64,000 nt of DNA, taken from the NCBI GenBank assembly GCA_963576475.1, contig OY754978.1:9670299-9734298 (forward strand), read 5' to 3'. Below the pieces are notes generated by a model. It was not told the origin of the DNA. It saw nothing but the letters and a program-made list of their open reading frames with translations, and did no database searches. Every line of letters starts with the position of its first letter. Positions within the stretch are counted from its first letter, which is position 1. Made by a program: the position numbers and the translations under genes. The DNA comes from Molanna angustata. Its lineage: Eukaryota > Arthropoda > Insecta > Trichoptera > Molannidae. Below are positions 41,295-54,300 of this stretch, piece after piece.

Positions 41295-44200
41295 TCATAT
41301 TTTAATTTCATTGCCAGATTCAAGATATTTTTCAGCAATTGCCTTTTCTACTTTTATAGCAATAGACGCCGAATGTTTCTTATGATGCCTGATCAGATCA
41401 CCCTTTTGTGCATATGCCGATCCACAAATTTTACAACGATGAGGTTTTTCTCCTGAATGTGTTAACATGTGCCTCGTGAGATGGCTGGCTCTGGTCATTC
41501 GAACACCGCAAAGGGAACATATAAAACGACGTTCTCCAGTATGTGTTCTTGTATGTTGTGTTAGATCTCCACGAGTTATAAACGCTCTATGGCAAACATT
41601 GCATTCAAATTTTTTTTCTCCGGTGTGTTTCCTAAAAAAATACAACATGTAATTTTCATCATACAACAAAACAACAAAAACAAAGTTTATATTTAGAAAA
41701 AAAGTATATGGTTATTATGTCATGAAAATAATAATTTAATTATACACGGTGTATCATTAGGAGTGGATCAACCGAAGCAGGGAGGTAGGGGACCTCAATA
41801 CCTATCGATATAACCCCCATGTAAGTTCAGCGATATTGGGTGGTTCAAAAGTTATGTACACTTTTGAGAAATTTTAATAATAATCGGATTTCAGACTAAA
41901 CTACATCACAGTAGCTAAACTATTAGATCTACGATCATGATTTTTTTTTCTGGGAATAGTACAATAGTGATGCCTATGGAAAACAATACCGTTGTGAGTC
42001 AGTACCTACCCAATAACTTAAAAAAATTCATTCATTCAAAATTCATTTCCGCTAATCATAATTTGTGCCTGAGCGAATTTTTGCCTTAATTCCTCAATTG
42101 AATTGTATTCGCTTTTGTATACTCTTTGTAATAACCCCAAGAAGCATTCAACAAACTCAAGAGCGACTTTTTGAGAAGATGTAGGCTATGCATAGCTAAC
42201 AATGGTGCACATTTCGAAAATTTATCATAAAAAATTAAATAAATGTTAAATTATGCATATGTAACATATTTGTAAAAGAGAACAATAAAAAAAAAACAAG
42301 AGAAAAATCAAAAACTTTGTTTTACATTATGGCCCTTTTTATTTAGTCAATTTTTTATTCTATGTAGTCGCTTAACTAAATTACTTTTTAAGTAGTCTTT
42401 CATGTATTTGTCTCAAGGAAAAAATATAAGTTTTGGTATGATACAAGGTGAATGAAATTTGCAGCTAGCTCTCTATGAATGGTGGTAGTTTTTAAGATAA
42501 CTTGTGGAAAAAAAGTTATGTGAAATTATTGTTCCAAGAGCCCTTGAAAAGTTAGTGGAAAATCGAGCCTTGCAAAAATTATTGAGAATATTTTTTCTTT
42601 TTTAAAAGTTATTGGGTACTGACTCACAACGGTATTGTTTTACATAAGCATCACTATTGAACTATTCCCAGAAAAAAAATCATGATCGTAGACCTAATAC
42701 TTTAGCTACTGTGATGTAGTTTAGTCTGAAATCCGATTTTTATTAAAAGTTCACAAAAGTGTACATAACTTTTGAACCGCCCAATATCGCTGAACATACA
42801 TGGGGGTTAAATCGATAGATATTGAGGTCCCCAACCTGCCTGTTTCAGTTGATCCACTCCTCATGATACACCGTGTGTTCTAAATCAAAAGAAATATTAC
42901 ACAAATTGAAAATATTTATTTCATAAAATTAATTAGGGCCCGCTCACATTGGATACGAATTTGGTCGTACGTAAACGTACGATGCTGGTCGTACGAATCG
43001 AGTGCGCGCACTGGCTCGCTCACATTGGATACGAATTCGCATCGTACGTATACGTACGATACTGGTCGAGTGCGCGCACTGGATACGGCTTTCTCCGATT
43101 TTTAATACGAATTTGATCGTACGTCGACGTACGATGCTGGTCGTACAATTTTATTTATTTAAGATTTGGTACACGGATAACAAACAATACACATAAACAT
43201 AATATCAATCACAACAAAACAACCGTGCACACAAAAATCCCACAAGGCACAGCACAGCACAGCCTCTCTGTGGGTTAGCTAATTTATTTATTTATTCATT
43301 TATTTGATATTTCTTCTCAGGCAACCAACAGATACTATGTCAAATATTTATTTAACACGCACCCAATTACAAGTTGCCACATTCTGGAGACCTACGATAT
43401 TAATCCTCTCACAGATCCAGACTGAAAACACAATTAAAAACTGTGCCTCCACCGGGAATCGAAACCGGGACCATTGGATCAGCAGTCAGATACCCAACCA
43501 ACTGGGCCGACAATTGTAATATAGACAAAATTATTTTGTTAATAACATTTTATAATAACATATTCATTTCACAAAGCACAAAACAGCAGATACACACACA
43601 CACACGCGCACGCACACACGCACGCACGCGCGCACGCACACACACACACACACACACACGCGCACGCACACACACACACACAGAACGGTTTTTTGAAACC
43701 TTGGGGTAAGCAAATTACAAAAAACAGGTAACAACACACGAAGATAAATTTAAAATAACAGTTTACAAAGATAAAAATACCTAGTCATAAAAAAAAATAT
43801 TTAGTTATTTGAATTTGGATCAAATTGCATAACGTAATCAGAAATCCCATAAACATTTGTGTCCAAAAACCAAATTAACAATATTTTCTGTATCCATTTA
43901 TGTGTAATCAAAGTACGAACGGAGCAAAATATCCAAACAAGTTTGGATCGAATTCGTATGTCGGAACTATACGCACGTCAACGTACGACTAACTCGCACC
44001 CAGTGTGAGCGCTCTCATAGTGCTCAAAGGATCGGGATTATTCGTGCGTTTTCGACGTTTTCGTACGTATTCGGACGACTGAATTTCGTACGAAAACGCA
44101 TCCAATGTGAGCATGTCCATGATCGAACTCAGACGTCGTAACAATACGTGCGTATACGTACGACCACAGTACGACTACGTACGACCACGTACGACCAACT

Positions 44201-47200
44201 CGCATCCAGTGTGAGCACTCTCATAGTACAACAAGTATTGGGATCGTTCGTGCATTTACGTACGTTTACGCACGAGCGAAATTCGTACGAAAACGCATCC
44301 AATGTGAGCGAGGCCTTAGAATACTACTCGTGACATTACAAAAAATAACTAATTTTCTGTCGTTGACATAAAATGAGTAGAAAGATTGTATTGCATGATA
44401 AGTAAAAATAAAACAAAAGAGTTTAATAATGTACGTAATTGGAATAAAATCAAAGGAAAACAACATCGTGAAATATTTTAACTATGAAATAAGCCATAGA
44501 AATTTAATTAAAGTATTCTACACATAACCTGAGAGGTCAGCTGAATGGGGTGAGATCCGGGAGGCCTTAAAATTGGACATTTTAGGTTTTTTGCTTATAA
44601 CTCGAAAAGTATAGGTTCTAGAGAAAAAATATTTTAATCTATCTGAAAGCTGTCAAAATTTTCTACATTTTGTAATACTGCAAAAAGTTTCTACCTTCGA
44701 CCATTCTCGAGTTATGTGAGTGTGTGTCTTAGTTTTTTTTGTGCATAGAGCACAGAACTTCTGAAGGTATAGAAAATTTTGAGCCTACAAAACTTTCATA
44801 CATAGAATTTTGAATTTTTGTTCCAGTCAGGGGTTGTCAACATTTGTTTTTTTCCACATATCTCAAAAACCATAAAAGTTAGAACGCTGAAATTTTTTAA
44901 AAATATAGACAAGTGTAGTTTTGTGCTCAATGCATCAAGTGTATTAAAAGTTATAAGGGAGGAATGGGACACACACATACTCGCATAACTCAAGAACAGT
45001 AGAAAGATAGAAACTTTTTGTACTAGTGTAAAATGTAGAAAATTTTGTCAACTTTCAAATAGAATATAATATTTTTTCTCTCGAATCTATAGTTTTCGAT
45101 TAGTAAGCAAAAACCCAAAAAAAGGCAAATTTTAAGGCCTTCCCCCTTCAGCTCACCTTTCAAGGTCGGCGACTTTTGGTTCGTTTACCTCCTAAGTACC
45201 CCAAACCCATTCCTGAAGTCAAAATTTCAGCCCCACTCCATGCACTGTACACCCCTTTTTGAAAATTCGTTGACTGAGGAAACATGAGGTTTATTGAGAT
45301 CTCCAAACTTTTTTACATTTTTTGCTGGCAAATATTGAAAATTCTTAAAAAAATCTTTTTTTTAAGTATTACCGTCACATTTGCTAACTTATTCTACACA
45401 ACAAACTAAGGACAAAATTTGAAAGAATTGATTACCGCTTTTAAAACTATTTTAGAAAATTAAATAAAATAAAAATAGCCAGGACAAATACAAACCTTAT
45501 ATGGTATTGTAAATGTCCAGCAGTTCTAAAGCTCAGCGGGCAGAGGGTGCAAGAATATGGTAGGACTCCAGTGTGAAGACGTTGATGAGTTATTAGACCA
45601 GCGTACTGTGCGAAGGCCTTTCCACATGAACCACACAAGAGGGGCTTTTCTCCGGTGTGTGTGCGCATGTGCACCTTTAGATTCTGGGAGAGAGAGAATG
45701 TTCGAGAGCAGCAGTTACAAGCAAATGGTTTTTCACCTGTGTGTATTCGCATGTGCATTTTAAGACGAAATCTGAAATATCATGATGTATTAAAACTCAC
45801 ATTCAGAGTAGTTTATACGTTTTAGACGATGATTGTACCAACTTAAATATTTAGTATTGATTATGTGACAGATGTCTGTCATTGGAACATTGGAGATCTT
45901 ATATCATGTTTTAACTTGTGTGTATATACCAGTATTCTGTTAAATAAATAAATAATCTGAAATTTTGCCAATCCGATGTCTCTACAGATACATATGGACC
46001 TCAGAGCCAAAGAATTTTGACTTTCGAAATATTATTGAAAGAAGTCAAAACCTCACTTTTAACAAAAGATGGACTTAATATCCTTTGGCTCTTAGGTCAA
46101 TATTAGTTTTCGTGTTACAGCTCGTGGATGGATCTCAGCTGCAAGTTTTTTACAACTGACAATAGTAACCAGAACAAGCTTTTTGAGGTTTTTGAAGTGC
46201 TCTCTGAGAAATTTTTACCACTATCAGGTAAGGTACAGGTTCCAGAATAAAATGAAATACAAGACATCAACATTATACTAGCGGCAACGTATGATGGTTG
46301 ATGATTTTTGACAGTTGAACTCTCATGAATTTTGTAATTAATTATTGACAGCTAGGAGGACAAATGCGATACTTAATTAAGAAGGCGTACACAATGAAGT
46401 ATGATATTTGTAAGAAGGAAACATAAGAATTTTGAACAATCGATGAGCATGTATGAGACGATTCATGGATGTAAAGGAAGCCAGGAACGTGTGCAAAAAT
46501 AGAGGAGTTTGACTCTCTGTTCTCTCTGCCTACCCCGTAAGGGACATGGGGTGATGGTATATTTAAAGTTTTTATTTTATTTAGGAAACAAACAGCAAAA
46601 CTACCAATATACAGCAAACAGTGCATTTTAATTAAAGCTGAAGGTTGATTTTTTATAAACGCCATAGGGGAAGAAAGGAGTTAGATACTATTTTATCTGT
46701 GGTTTATTCTTGTAAATACAATAAACGTGAGTATTTTGATAGAGTTAAGAAAAGGAAAGTTAATTCGCTTACAAAATTCCAAAATCATAAATAGTACTTA
46801 ACTTCTTTCATTTCCTATGGTGTTTATACAAAATCGACCTTCTGTTAATTTCAATATTGTACAGCATGGTTGGACAAAGAATAAATTATGTATGTCTTAA
46901 AATTTGAAAATGAGCATAGTAATTATTTTTATATTTTACCATTTTTTTTTAATCTATGAAAATAAAACTAAACAATTATTTTTAAACTAACCAAAACCTT
47001 ACCTTGAAGACATAACCTTTCCACAAGTAAAACATTGTTCCTTGGTAGCTTTGCCGGACTTAACATTTTTTTTATTCAAATTTAGTATTTCCAAATCAGT
47101 GTCATCATCGTTTTTACTGTGTTTTTTTACGCTGTTGTGACAATCTGTATTTTTCTTTGTCATTATTTCGTTCTCTGAATTGTTCACTGAGTGGCTGTCG

Positions 47201-48317
47201 AGACTTTTCCTATCCATTACATCATCTTCGTGTATTTTAAATTTATGTTTACTTTTATTTTTTGTTTTCTTTTTAGACTTTAAATTATAAAATGTACAAG
47301 TATTATCAGTCTCTTTAGTGTTTTTTAATTCCATCATGTTTAATTCTAGACGTTGATCCTCATATTTAATATCTTCTTTCAAATCACAAGAGGCAGACAA
47401 TGTATAATTTAATTCTGAGACTTCTTTAGGTATATTTGTGGAATTGTGAAGATTTTGTAAGACACTTTTGGATTTGTTAACAATTTTCCTTTTTTTATTG
47501 AAACAAATATCTGCAAGGATGTCATTATCACTAAAGGAATCGTTGCTGTTATCAGAATTATGTATTGAACTGAAACAAGAGAGATCGTTGATGTTCAACT
47601 GAATATTTTTAGTATTCAAATTATCATGATTGTCAATCAATGTAGCAAATGGTTCTTGACTCTTATTTTTATTTGTTTGTTTTTTCTTGTTGTGTTTTAC
47701 TTTGTGTCTTTTGTCAACAGGGTCCAATATTTCTAATTTAGCGTCTTCTAATTTTATAGATTTGTATTTGACATCTGTATAAACGTCTGTATTGGGAAAA
47801 TTCCATTCTTCTTTTATTTCAATACCCTGCTTAGTTTTATTTTTATTGTTAATTTCATTGTTATTCACGAAACCATAAAACTGTTCCCTTAATTTTGTAT
47901 CAGAATCTTCACACTGAAGTTTAAAATTGTATGATACATCTAGATTCTGTACACATATTAAACATATTTTAGCCGGAAGGTGATCCCCAAGACAGATCTT
48001 AAAAAGAAATAGTTGAATTAGAAGTGATAGTAGAAGAAAAGGTAATCACACGTTTATACTACCTTTATAATTTTATAATTAATTATTTAGGCGTCACAAT
48101 TTCCATCATCTTGACAATACACTCTCCATTTGCTCCATACGCATATTTTATCTATTAAATAATTATATTATTTCCGAGAAAATTATAAACCTTTTTTGTA
48201 ACATACCTGAACTGAAGTACACTTCATGACTTTGTCAGATATTGGTATAGAATCGGTCGTTTCAAAAATGGATACAAGATCTCCATTATTGAGACAAATT
48301 CGGCAAACATCATTCAT
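41295..48317 (-). CDS. ZAD-type C2H2 zinc-finger transcription factor
   Basis: Four minus-strand exons, 48207-48317, 47003-47997, 45496-45771 and 41295-41631, join in phase with GT-AG introns into 572 codons plus stop. Residues 1-60 form a [21 protein letters not shown] in exon 1 and [19 protein letters not shown] in exon 2, giving the two CxxC pairs of the insect zinc-finger-associated dimerisation domain. A long, Lys/Asn/Asp-rich linker follows (about residues 80-360), with basic runs that could direct nuclear import. Seven C2H2 fingers follow from about residue 365 ([21 protein letters not shown]) to the end. Finger 1 is split by intron 2 and finger 4 by intron 3. TGEKP-type linkers join fingers 1-3 and 4-7. 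It is probably a sequence-specific nuclear DNA-binding regulator. The orthologue is not recognised. Intron 3 (3.9 kb) holds three DNA transposons. Confidence 0.88.
41744..42876. mobile_element. Inverted-repeat DNA element in zinc-finger intron 3
   Basis: Arms of about 275 bp, each starting ACACGGTGTATCAT and continuing AGTGGATCAAC, face each other around about 580 bp of AT-rich non-coding sequence. Arms match with roughly 10 percent differences. No certain target duplication could be set, so the superfamily is open. Confidence 0.7.
43290..43520 (-). mobile_element. tRNA-derived SINE, family SINE-3
   Basis: On the minus strand a tRNA-like head (GTCGGCCCAGTTGGTTGGGT; box B GGTTTCGATTCCC near 43452-43464) is followed by a body to about 43290. 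It is nested in the PIF/Harbinger-like element. Only one copy is seen in the window. Confidence 0.6.
43591..43682. repeat. CA/CG dinucleotide microsatellite
   Basis: About 90 bp of alternating purine-pyrimidine sequence (CACACA with CGCACG interruptions). The Thr-His-Ala-Arg open frame across it is an artefact. Confidence 0.95.
44528..45166. mobile_element. Foldback DNA element in zinc-finger intron 3
   Basis: Imperfect arms of about 200 bp (44528-44735 and 44965-45166) share GAGGTCAGCTGAA..GGCCTTAAAATT, CTTTTTGCAGTATTACAAAA-like and CTCGAGTTATGTGAGTGTGT-like blocks in opposite orientation. It has no coding capacity and no clear duplication. Confidence 0.6.
46370..46562 (+). mobile_element. 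RTE-like LINE 3' tail
   Basis: ATGAGCATGTATGAGACGAT, then TCTCTGCCTACCCCGTAAGG and GGGGTGATGGTAT match the 3' end of the LINE at 61545-62098. It lies in zinc-finger intron 2. Confidence 0.65.
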
Positions 48318-48445
48318 ATTAATAAATATATTAAATTAAGTAAATATAATTTCAGAATATTTGCAAAAAACCTACGATAAATATTGTGTAAGTAAATCAA
48401 TATAAAAAAATGTTATCGAAAAAATAAAGAATGTTGACAAATATA

Positions 48446-48463
48446 TTTTGACATATGTCAAAA
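48446..48463. promoter_or_regulatory. Palindrome upstream of the zinc-finger gene
   Basis: TTTTGACATATGTCAAAA is a perfect 18-bp palindrome containing the E-box CATATG, about 130 bp before the start codon. A regulatory role is only inferred from position. Confidence 0.3.
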
Positions 48464-48678
48464 ATGCGCCGATAGAAACAGATGTTTATCTGTGGCTAAC
48501 AATTTTTTAAAGGCATTTGATGTGTTACCATAATAATCCTTACTTACGTTCGTAGAAGTTTGTGTGTTGCCATACATTTGTGCTTAGAAATTACTGGGTT
48601 GCCATATAAAAAATACTGGGTTGCCATATAAAAAAATAAATCTGTGATATTCCCATAGGTATTGTGATCGATATATTT

Positions 48679-49601
48679 TGTTATGCCCGAAAAAAATAAT
48701 GCCGAAAAACAATGATTTTTATTTTGTTCCACGGCAACATTTCGGAAAACAGCTAGCGCTCGTTGCGGGCGAAAAACGGAACTTGCAGCTAGCGCGCGCT
48801 ATGGCACGCGCTCTCTTGGCTTTGGACGCTGGTGAAGGACGGACGGTTTGGTGTGACGCCGTCATCGGTCGACACGTGCTCCCGATGGCGGCCATATTTT
48901 CGACGGCGAGGAAGTCTGTGTGACAGGACCCGTCACGCGCATGGACGCTGATGGTGCCCCAGAACCAAGATGAGGGCATCAACAGGACAGGAGGTTGGAG
49001 GCAGAGCGCAGTGTGGGGCCACCGCGTAGGGAACGCGGCGGCTCGCAGATTGGACCACGAAGGGCAATCCGTGTCGTCTGGGGCGTCGGTTCGCCTTCCG
49101 GTGAGGTCCCGACTGGTATGCCACCTCTGTCGAGATGCGCCGTCATAGCGTGTCGTGGGGCACAGAGCCAGCCATGGGTGACGGTCTGGAGGAGGAGATC
49201 AGGAGGAGAAGAAGAAACCACGCCGGACACGAGGAAGACCTGCTAGCCTGACGCAGAGGCTGGGCCCCACCGATCTACCGTCACCACGTGGAAGACAGTG
49301 ACATGCCTGGAGTAAGGATGTCGCTGTACCCTGGGGCGGTATATTCTGGTCGGCGTCTTTTCGTGTGTTCGCGTGTGTTTGACAGTTCGTTTCGATAAAT
49401 GCCACGTGTTTCTGTTTTATTTGTTGTCTGTTGTTTTGTTTTTTTTTTTTTTTATTATTTTATCGCCATGGACCATTTGTGAACATTATAAATAAAAAAG
49501 CGCCGTACTAAAACAAATTTTAAGTGTCGTCATAATTTCTCTCCTTTTCTTCCCCACACCTTGGCTTGATGTTTCCTCGTGGTAGACGAGAGGTCTCATC
49601 A
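48679..49601 (+). repeat. Left LTR of LTR-B element
   Basis: 923 bp, TG...CA. The first half is GC-rich compared with the surroundings, with an AATAAA near 49491. Frames open on both strands through this half are not supported as genes. Confidence 0.87.
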
Positions 49602-49852
49602 AATGGCTTGCCAACGTGTGGCTTTTGCGAATAGACATTTGCACGAATCAACACCCTGAGATCAAACACGTGGGGAAGAAAAGTGATGTTTATTTGTTGT
49701 GTTTTGAACTGTAAATTTGTGCTGTGCTAAAATAACGAACCATGTGCATTAACCGTTTCCGAATTCGAGAAAAAATTCGGTGGCGCCTGTAAATTTCAGT
49801 GATATGAGACTGTAAAGTGACATTGTTTTTCGACAAAAAAGTGGGGTGGAAT

Positions 49853-50775
49853 TGTTATGCCCGAAAAAAATAATGCCGAAAAACAATGATTTTTATTTTG
49901 TTCCACGGCAACATTTCGGAAAACAGCTAGCGCTCGTTGCGGGCGAAAAACGGAACTTGCAGCTAGCACGCGCTATGGCACGCGCTCTCTTGGCTTTGGA
50001 CGCTGGTGAAGGACGGACGGTTTGGTGTGACGCCGTCATCGGTCGACACGTGCTCCCGATGGCGGCCATATTTTCGACGGCGAGGAAGTCTGTGTGACAG
50101 GACCCGTCACGCGCATGGACGCTGATGGTGCCCCAGAACCAAGATGAGGGCATCAACAGGACAGGAGGTTGGAGGCAGAGCGCAGTGTGGGGCCACCGCG
50201 TAGGGAACGCGGCGGCTCGCAGATTGGACCACGAAGGGCAATCCGTGTCGTCTGGGGCGTCGGTTCGCCTTCCGGTGAGGTCCCGACTGGTATGCCACCT
50301 CTGTCGAGATGCGCCGTCATAGCGTGTCGTGGGGCACAGAGCCAGCCATGGGTGACGGTCTGGAGGAGGAGATCAGGAGGAGAAGAAGAAACCACGCCGG
50401 ACACGAGGAAGACCTGCTAGCCTGACGCAGAGGCTGGGCCCCACCGATCTACCGTCACCACGTGGAAGACAGTGACATGCCTGGAGTAAGGATGTCGCTG
50501 TACCCTGGGGCGGTATATTCTGGTCGGCGTCTTTTCGTGTGTTCGCGTGTGTTTGACAGTTCGTTTCGATAAATGCCACGTGTTTCTGTTTTATTTGTTG
50601 TCTGTTGTTTTGTTTTTTTTTTTTTTTATTATTTTATCGCCATGGACCATTTGTGAACATTATAAATAAAAAAGCGCCGTACTAAAACAAATTTTAAGTG
50701 TCGTCATCATTTCTCTCCTTTTCTTCCCCACACCTTGGCTTGATGTTTCCTCGTGGTAGACGAGAGGTCTCATCA
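49853..50775 (+). repeat. Right LTR of LTR-B element
   Basis: 923 bp, nearly identical to 48679-49601, directly after the purine tract. Confidence 0.87.
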
Positions 50776-51176
50776 ATTTCCATGCATTATAATATCAAAG
50801 AAACCCAATAACCATTATTTTACTTTGGCCTGATGTATTTCTTTTATTAATTCTAAGTACGGATTATAGCGGCCCCCCAGGCCTTGTTCATATATTTAAG
50901 TATTGTCTTTTCTATTGAAAATAAATGTAAAATGCGTCAAGCAGATTCCTGGAATTTTGGCTTTCACCCGGTGGTACGGGTTGGTTCTTCAGTATAACCC
51001 CCCCCCCCTCCACTACTCCATGTTTCACGGACGCTGGGTCGCCCGGCTGTAGTCGATCAGTTGTCATTCGGTAGTTGTCAGTGTGAGTTGTCATTCGGTA
51101 GGAGTCAGTGGTTGGTCGGTAGTTGTAGAGACCCGCGTGCGAGAGTGCGAGTTTGCTAGGCTATCGGACGGCCTTA

Positions 51177-51371
51177 TGATGACAGAGTTAAATTTAAACA
51201 ACACAGCTTTTGTATTGATATACATTTATTAATCTACAGCGGATTACATAACGTAAAAAGGCGGGGAGATATCAACAACAACAATGACAGAAAAAGGTTT
51301 CCATAGATAACCATGGATATATTTTATGAGATCTACATATTTTTAAGGCTGTTAAATCCATCATTCCAACA
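51177..51371 (-). repeat. 3' LTR of copia element
   Basis: 195 bp. The pol stop codon (51361-51363) lies within it, so the last four codons and the stop are LTR sequence. Confidence 0.93.
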
Positions 51372-54300
51372 CTCCCCTTGATTTTTCAGTCTTAAAGCTT
51401 AACCCCATTTCACGGGAGCACTTCATGTTCTTTTCTCTTGTCACTGCCTTAGTGAGTGAGTCAGCGACCATGTCATTCGTTGACACCTGCTTGACCTTTG
51501 TCTGACCATCCTTCACCGCCTCCTTTACAATGTGATGATGGACGTCAATATGTTTTGTTCTGGCGTGGAAAGTGTTGCCTTTACTTAGGTCAACTGCGCC
51601 TTTGTTGTCGCAACATATTGTCACTGGATCATTTTTTGTTGGCAAATTAAGCTCTTGGTATATCTTTTTGAGCCATATGGCTTCCTTCGTTGCTGCAGAA
51701 AGGGCCATATATTCCGCTTCAACTGTAGAACTTGCAACAGTTGGTTGTTTCTTGCTTTGCCAGGTTACTGCACCTCCAGCAATAGTAAAGACAAATCCTG
51801 TTGTAGATTTTCTGTCATCGGTACATCCTGCATAGTCAGCATCACAAAATCCAATTATTTCACTATTTCCGCTTGATGTATAGGTTAACTTTGTGTCTGA
51901 AGTTCCACGAAGATATCTCATAGCTTTCTTTGCAGCAATCCAATGCATTCTCGATGGGTTGGAATAATATTGACACAGTACTCCAATGATGTATGCCATA
52001 TCTGGACGTGTTGCCTTGACAGTGTATAATAAGCTTCCAACGGCAGATTTATATATTTCTTCTAAATCTTTACAATTATCCTGTGATTTGCATAATTTCT
52101 GGTTCGGATCAGCAGGTATTGTTACTGGATTTGCTTCATGCATATTAAATTTTCTTAACATGTTTTCAATGTAATTAGACTGATTCAAGGTTGTTATACC
52201 TTTCTTTCTGTCCCTTGTTATTTGGATTCCAAGACATTGTTTCAATTCACCTAAATCTTTCATTTTAAATTGCTCAAACAATTTTTGTTTTATCCATGTG
52301 GTCAGATCTTTAGAATTGGAAAATATTATCAAATCATCTACATAGACAGCAACAATTAGGATATCATTTTCTTGAATTATATAGTAAACACAACTGTCAA
52401 AATTTGCACATTTCAAATTCAGTTTTCTGAGACTTTCATCAAGTTTATTGTACCAGCTTCTTCCAGATTGTTTCAAACCATACATTGCTTTTTGAAGTCT
52501 ACAAACTAATCTTTTATCTCCCCTTTCTTTGGAGACTTCTAAGCCTTCTGGGGGTTCCATAAAAATTGTCTCTTCTATGTTTCCTTGTAAAAATGCTACA
52601 ACAGCATCTACGTGATCTATGTCCCAATCATTAATTGTCGCTAATGCTATCAATATTCTTAATGTGTCATATCTTACAACAGGTGAGAATGTTTCTGTGT
52701 AATCTATTCCTGGTATTTGTGCACAACCTTTAGCTACGAGTCGTGCTTTGTATCTTTCTGTATTTCCTAAGTTATCTTTTTTTATTTTAAATATCCATTT
52801 GCTTTTGATTGTTTTACATCCCGTGGGTAAAGTTACAATTTCCCATGTCTTATTTCTTTGGTGGGCTAGAATTTCTTCTTCAATTGCCCCTTTCCATTTA
52901 ATAGCATCGTCACTTTCTATTGCTTCTTTGTATGTCTTTGGGTATTCATTGGTATCTTCGATACTCGCAACATTACATTCATGCTCAGTCATCTCATAAT
53001 CTTTTAAATAGGATGGCATCTTGGTTGCTCTATTTGATCTTCTAAGTGTATCATTTTCATGTGGAGGTAAATTTTCACTCGTATTTTCAATTTCTCTTTC
53101 TTCAAATGTTGTTGGAAAGTTTTGTTGTACAGGCGGCATAATATTGAAGACGGTTTCTTCGTCATAGAATATTTTCTCATTTTTCTGTGCGTCATTATTA
53201 CTCAAATTTTCGCAAGTATTAATAAAGTTTGTTTCGAGAAAAATTACATCTTTGGCTTCAGTGATTTTAAGCGTTGAAGGATCCATTAATCGATATCCTT
53301 TACTTTCTGTACTATAACCGACAAATATCATTTGTTTTGCCTTTTCATTCCATTTTTTGCGGAGTTGTTTAGGAACATGCATATAGGATATACATCCAAA
53401 TGTTTTTAAGTGATTGAGATCTGGTTTTTGCCCAGTCCACGCTTCGTAGGGTGTACGGTTATTTACTGCGATTGTGGGGCTTCTGTTTTTGCAATAATTT
53501 GCTGTGTAAACAGCTTCTGCCCAAAACTTTGTATCTAAATTGGCATGTGAAAGCATTGCTCGTGCTCTTTCCACTAGTGTTCTATTGCAGCGTTCAGCTA
53601 CCCCATTTTGTTCTGGTGTATAGGCTATACTTTTCTGGTGGTGAATTCCATTTTTATGAAAGAATTCACTCATCTTAGAATTTACGTATTCTTTTCCTCT
53701 ATCACTGCGAATAGATTTTATTTGTTTTCCTGTTTGTTTTTCTACAAAGGTTTTAAATTCCACAAATTTTTCATATACTTCATCCTTAGTTTTAATAAAA
53801 TATACAAATGTCATTCTTGTCTTGTCGTCGATTAAAGTTAGGAAATATTTTGATCCACCAATTGAATCGACCTCCATGGGACCACACAAATCACTATGTA
53901 GTAATTCCAACATTTCTTTAGCTCTTGTTGGTTTTTTAATTTTTGGAAATGGTTTAGCATGCATTTTGCCTTTAATGCATGCAATGCACTCGGTGTTTTC
54001 TTGTGTATTGATAAAATTCAATCCTGTGGCCATGTTCCTTAGCCTCTGTAGTCCTGAATAGCTTATGTGAGCCATTCTGTTATGCCATATTTCTTGTGAT
54101 TCTTTTGTCATAGTCGTCATAGCATTGCTTTCTTCTATATCTAGATAGTAAAGACTGTCTTGGCTCAAAGCGGTAGCTATAATTGATTCTTTGTGAAGAA
54201 TCTTGCAATTTTCAGCATCAAAAGTTATGTTGTAACCATATTTCATTGCCATATATTTTACTGAAATTAAATTAGCCGATAATCCTGGCACATATAATAC

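Larger units (their letters stand above)
42936..44315. mobile_element. PIF/Harbinger-like non-autonomous element
   Basis: It is 1380 bp bounded by TTA on both sides (42933-42935, 44316-44318). Inverted ends are GGGCCCGCTCACATTGGAT and GGCCTCGCTCACATTGGAT. Beneath both ends are clusters of CGTACG-containing motifs and further internal copies of TCACATTGGAT or TCCAGTGTGAGC. A 3-bp TWA duplication and GGG/GGC starts are hallmarks of PIF/Harbinger. There is no transposase. A SINE-3 copy and a CA-rich microsatellite lie inside. Confidence 0.78.
48679..50775 (+). mobile_element. Non-autonomous LTR element with 251-bp interior, family LTR-B
   Basis: Direct LTRs of 923 bp each (48679-49601 and 49853-50775; TGTTATGCCC...CTCATCA) differ at only about two sites (near 48788 and 49530). 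The 251-bp interior has a primer-site candidate TGGCTTGCCAACGTGTGGC at 49604 and a purine tract AAAAAAGTGGGGTGGAATT ending at 49852. It is flanked by ATTT. It cannot code for its own mobility. Structurally it is like TRIM elements but with much longer LTRs. Solo relatives are at 6292-7201 and 56386-56951. Confidence 0.87.

Noticed and set aside
43443..43709. Thr/His/Ala/Arg-rich frame
   Set aside because: It is a translation of the CA/CG microsatellite and part of SINE-3.
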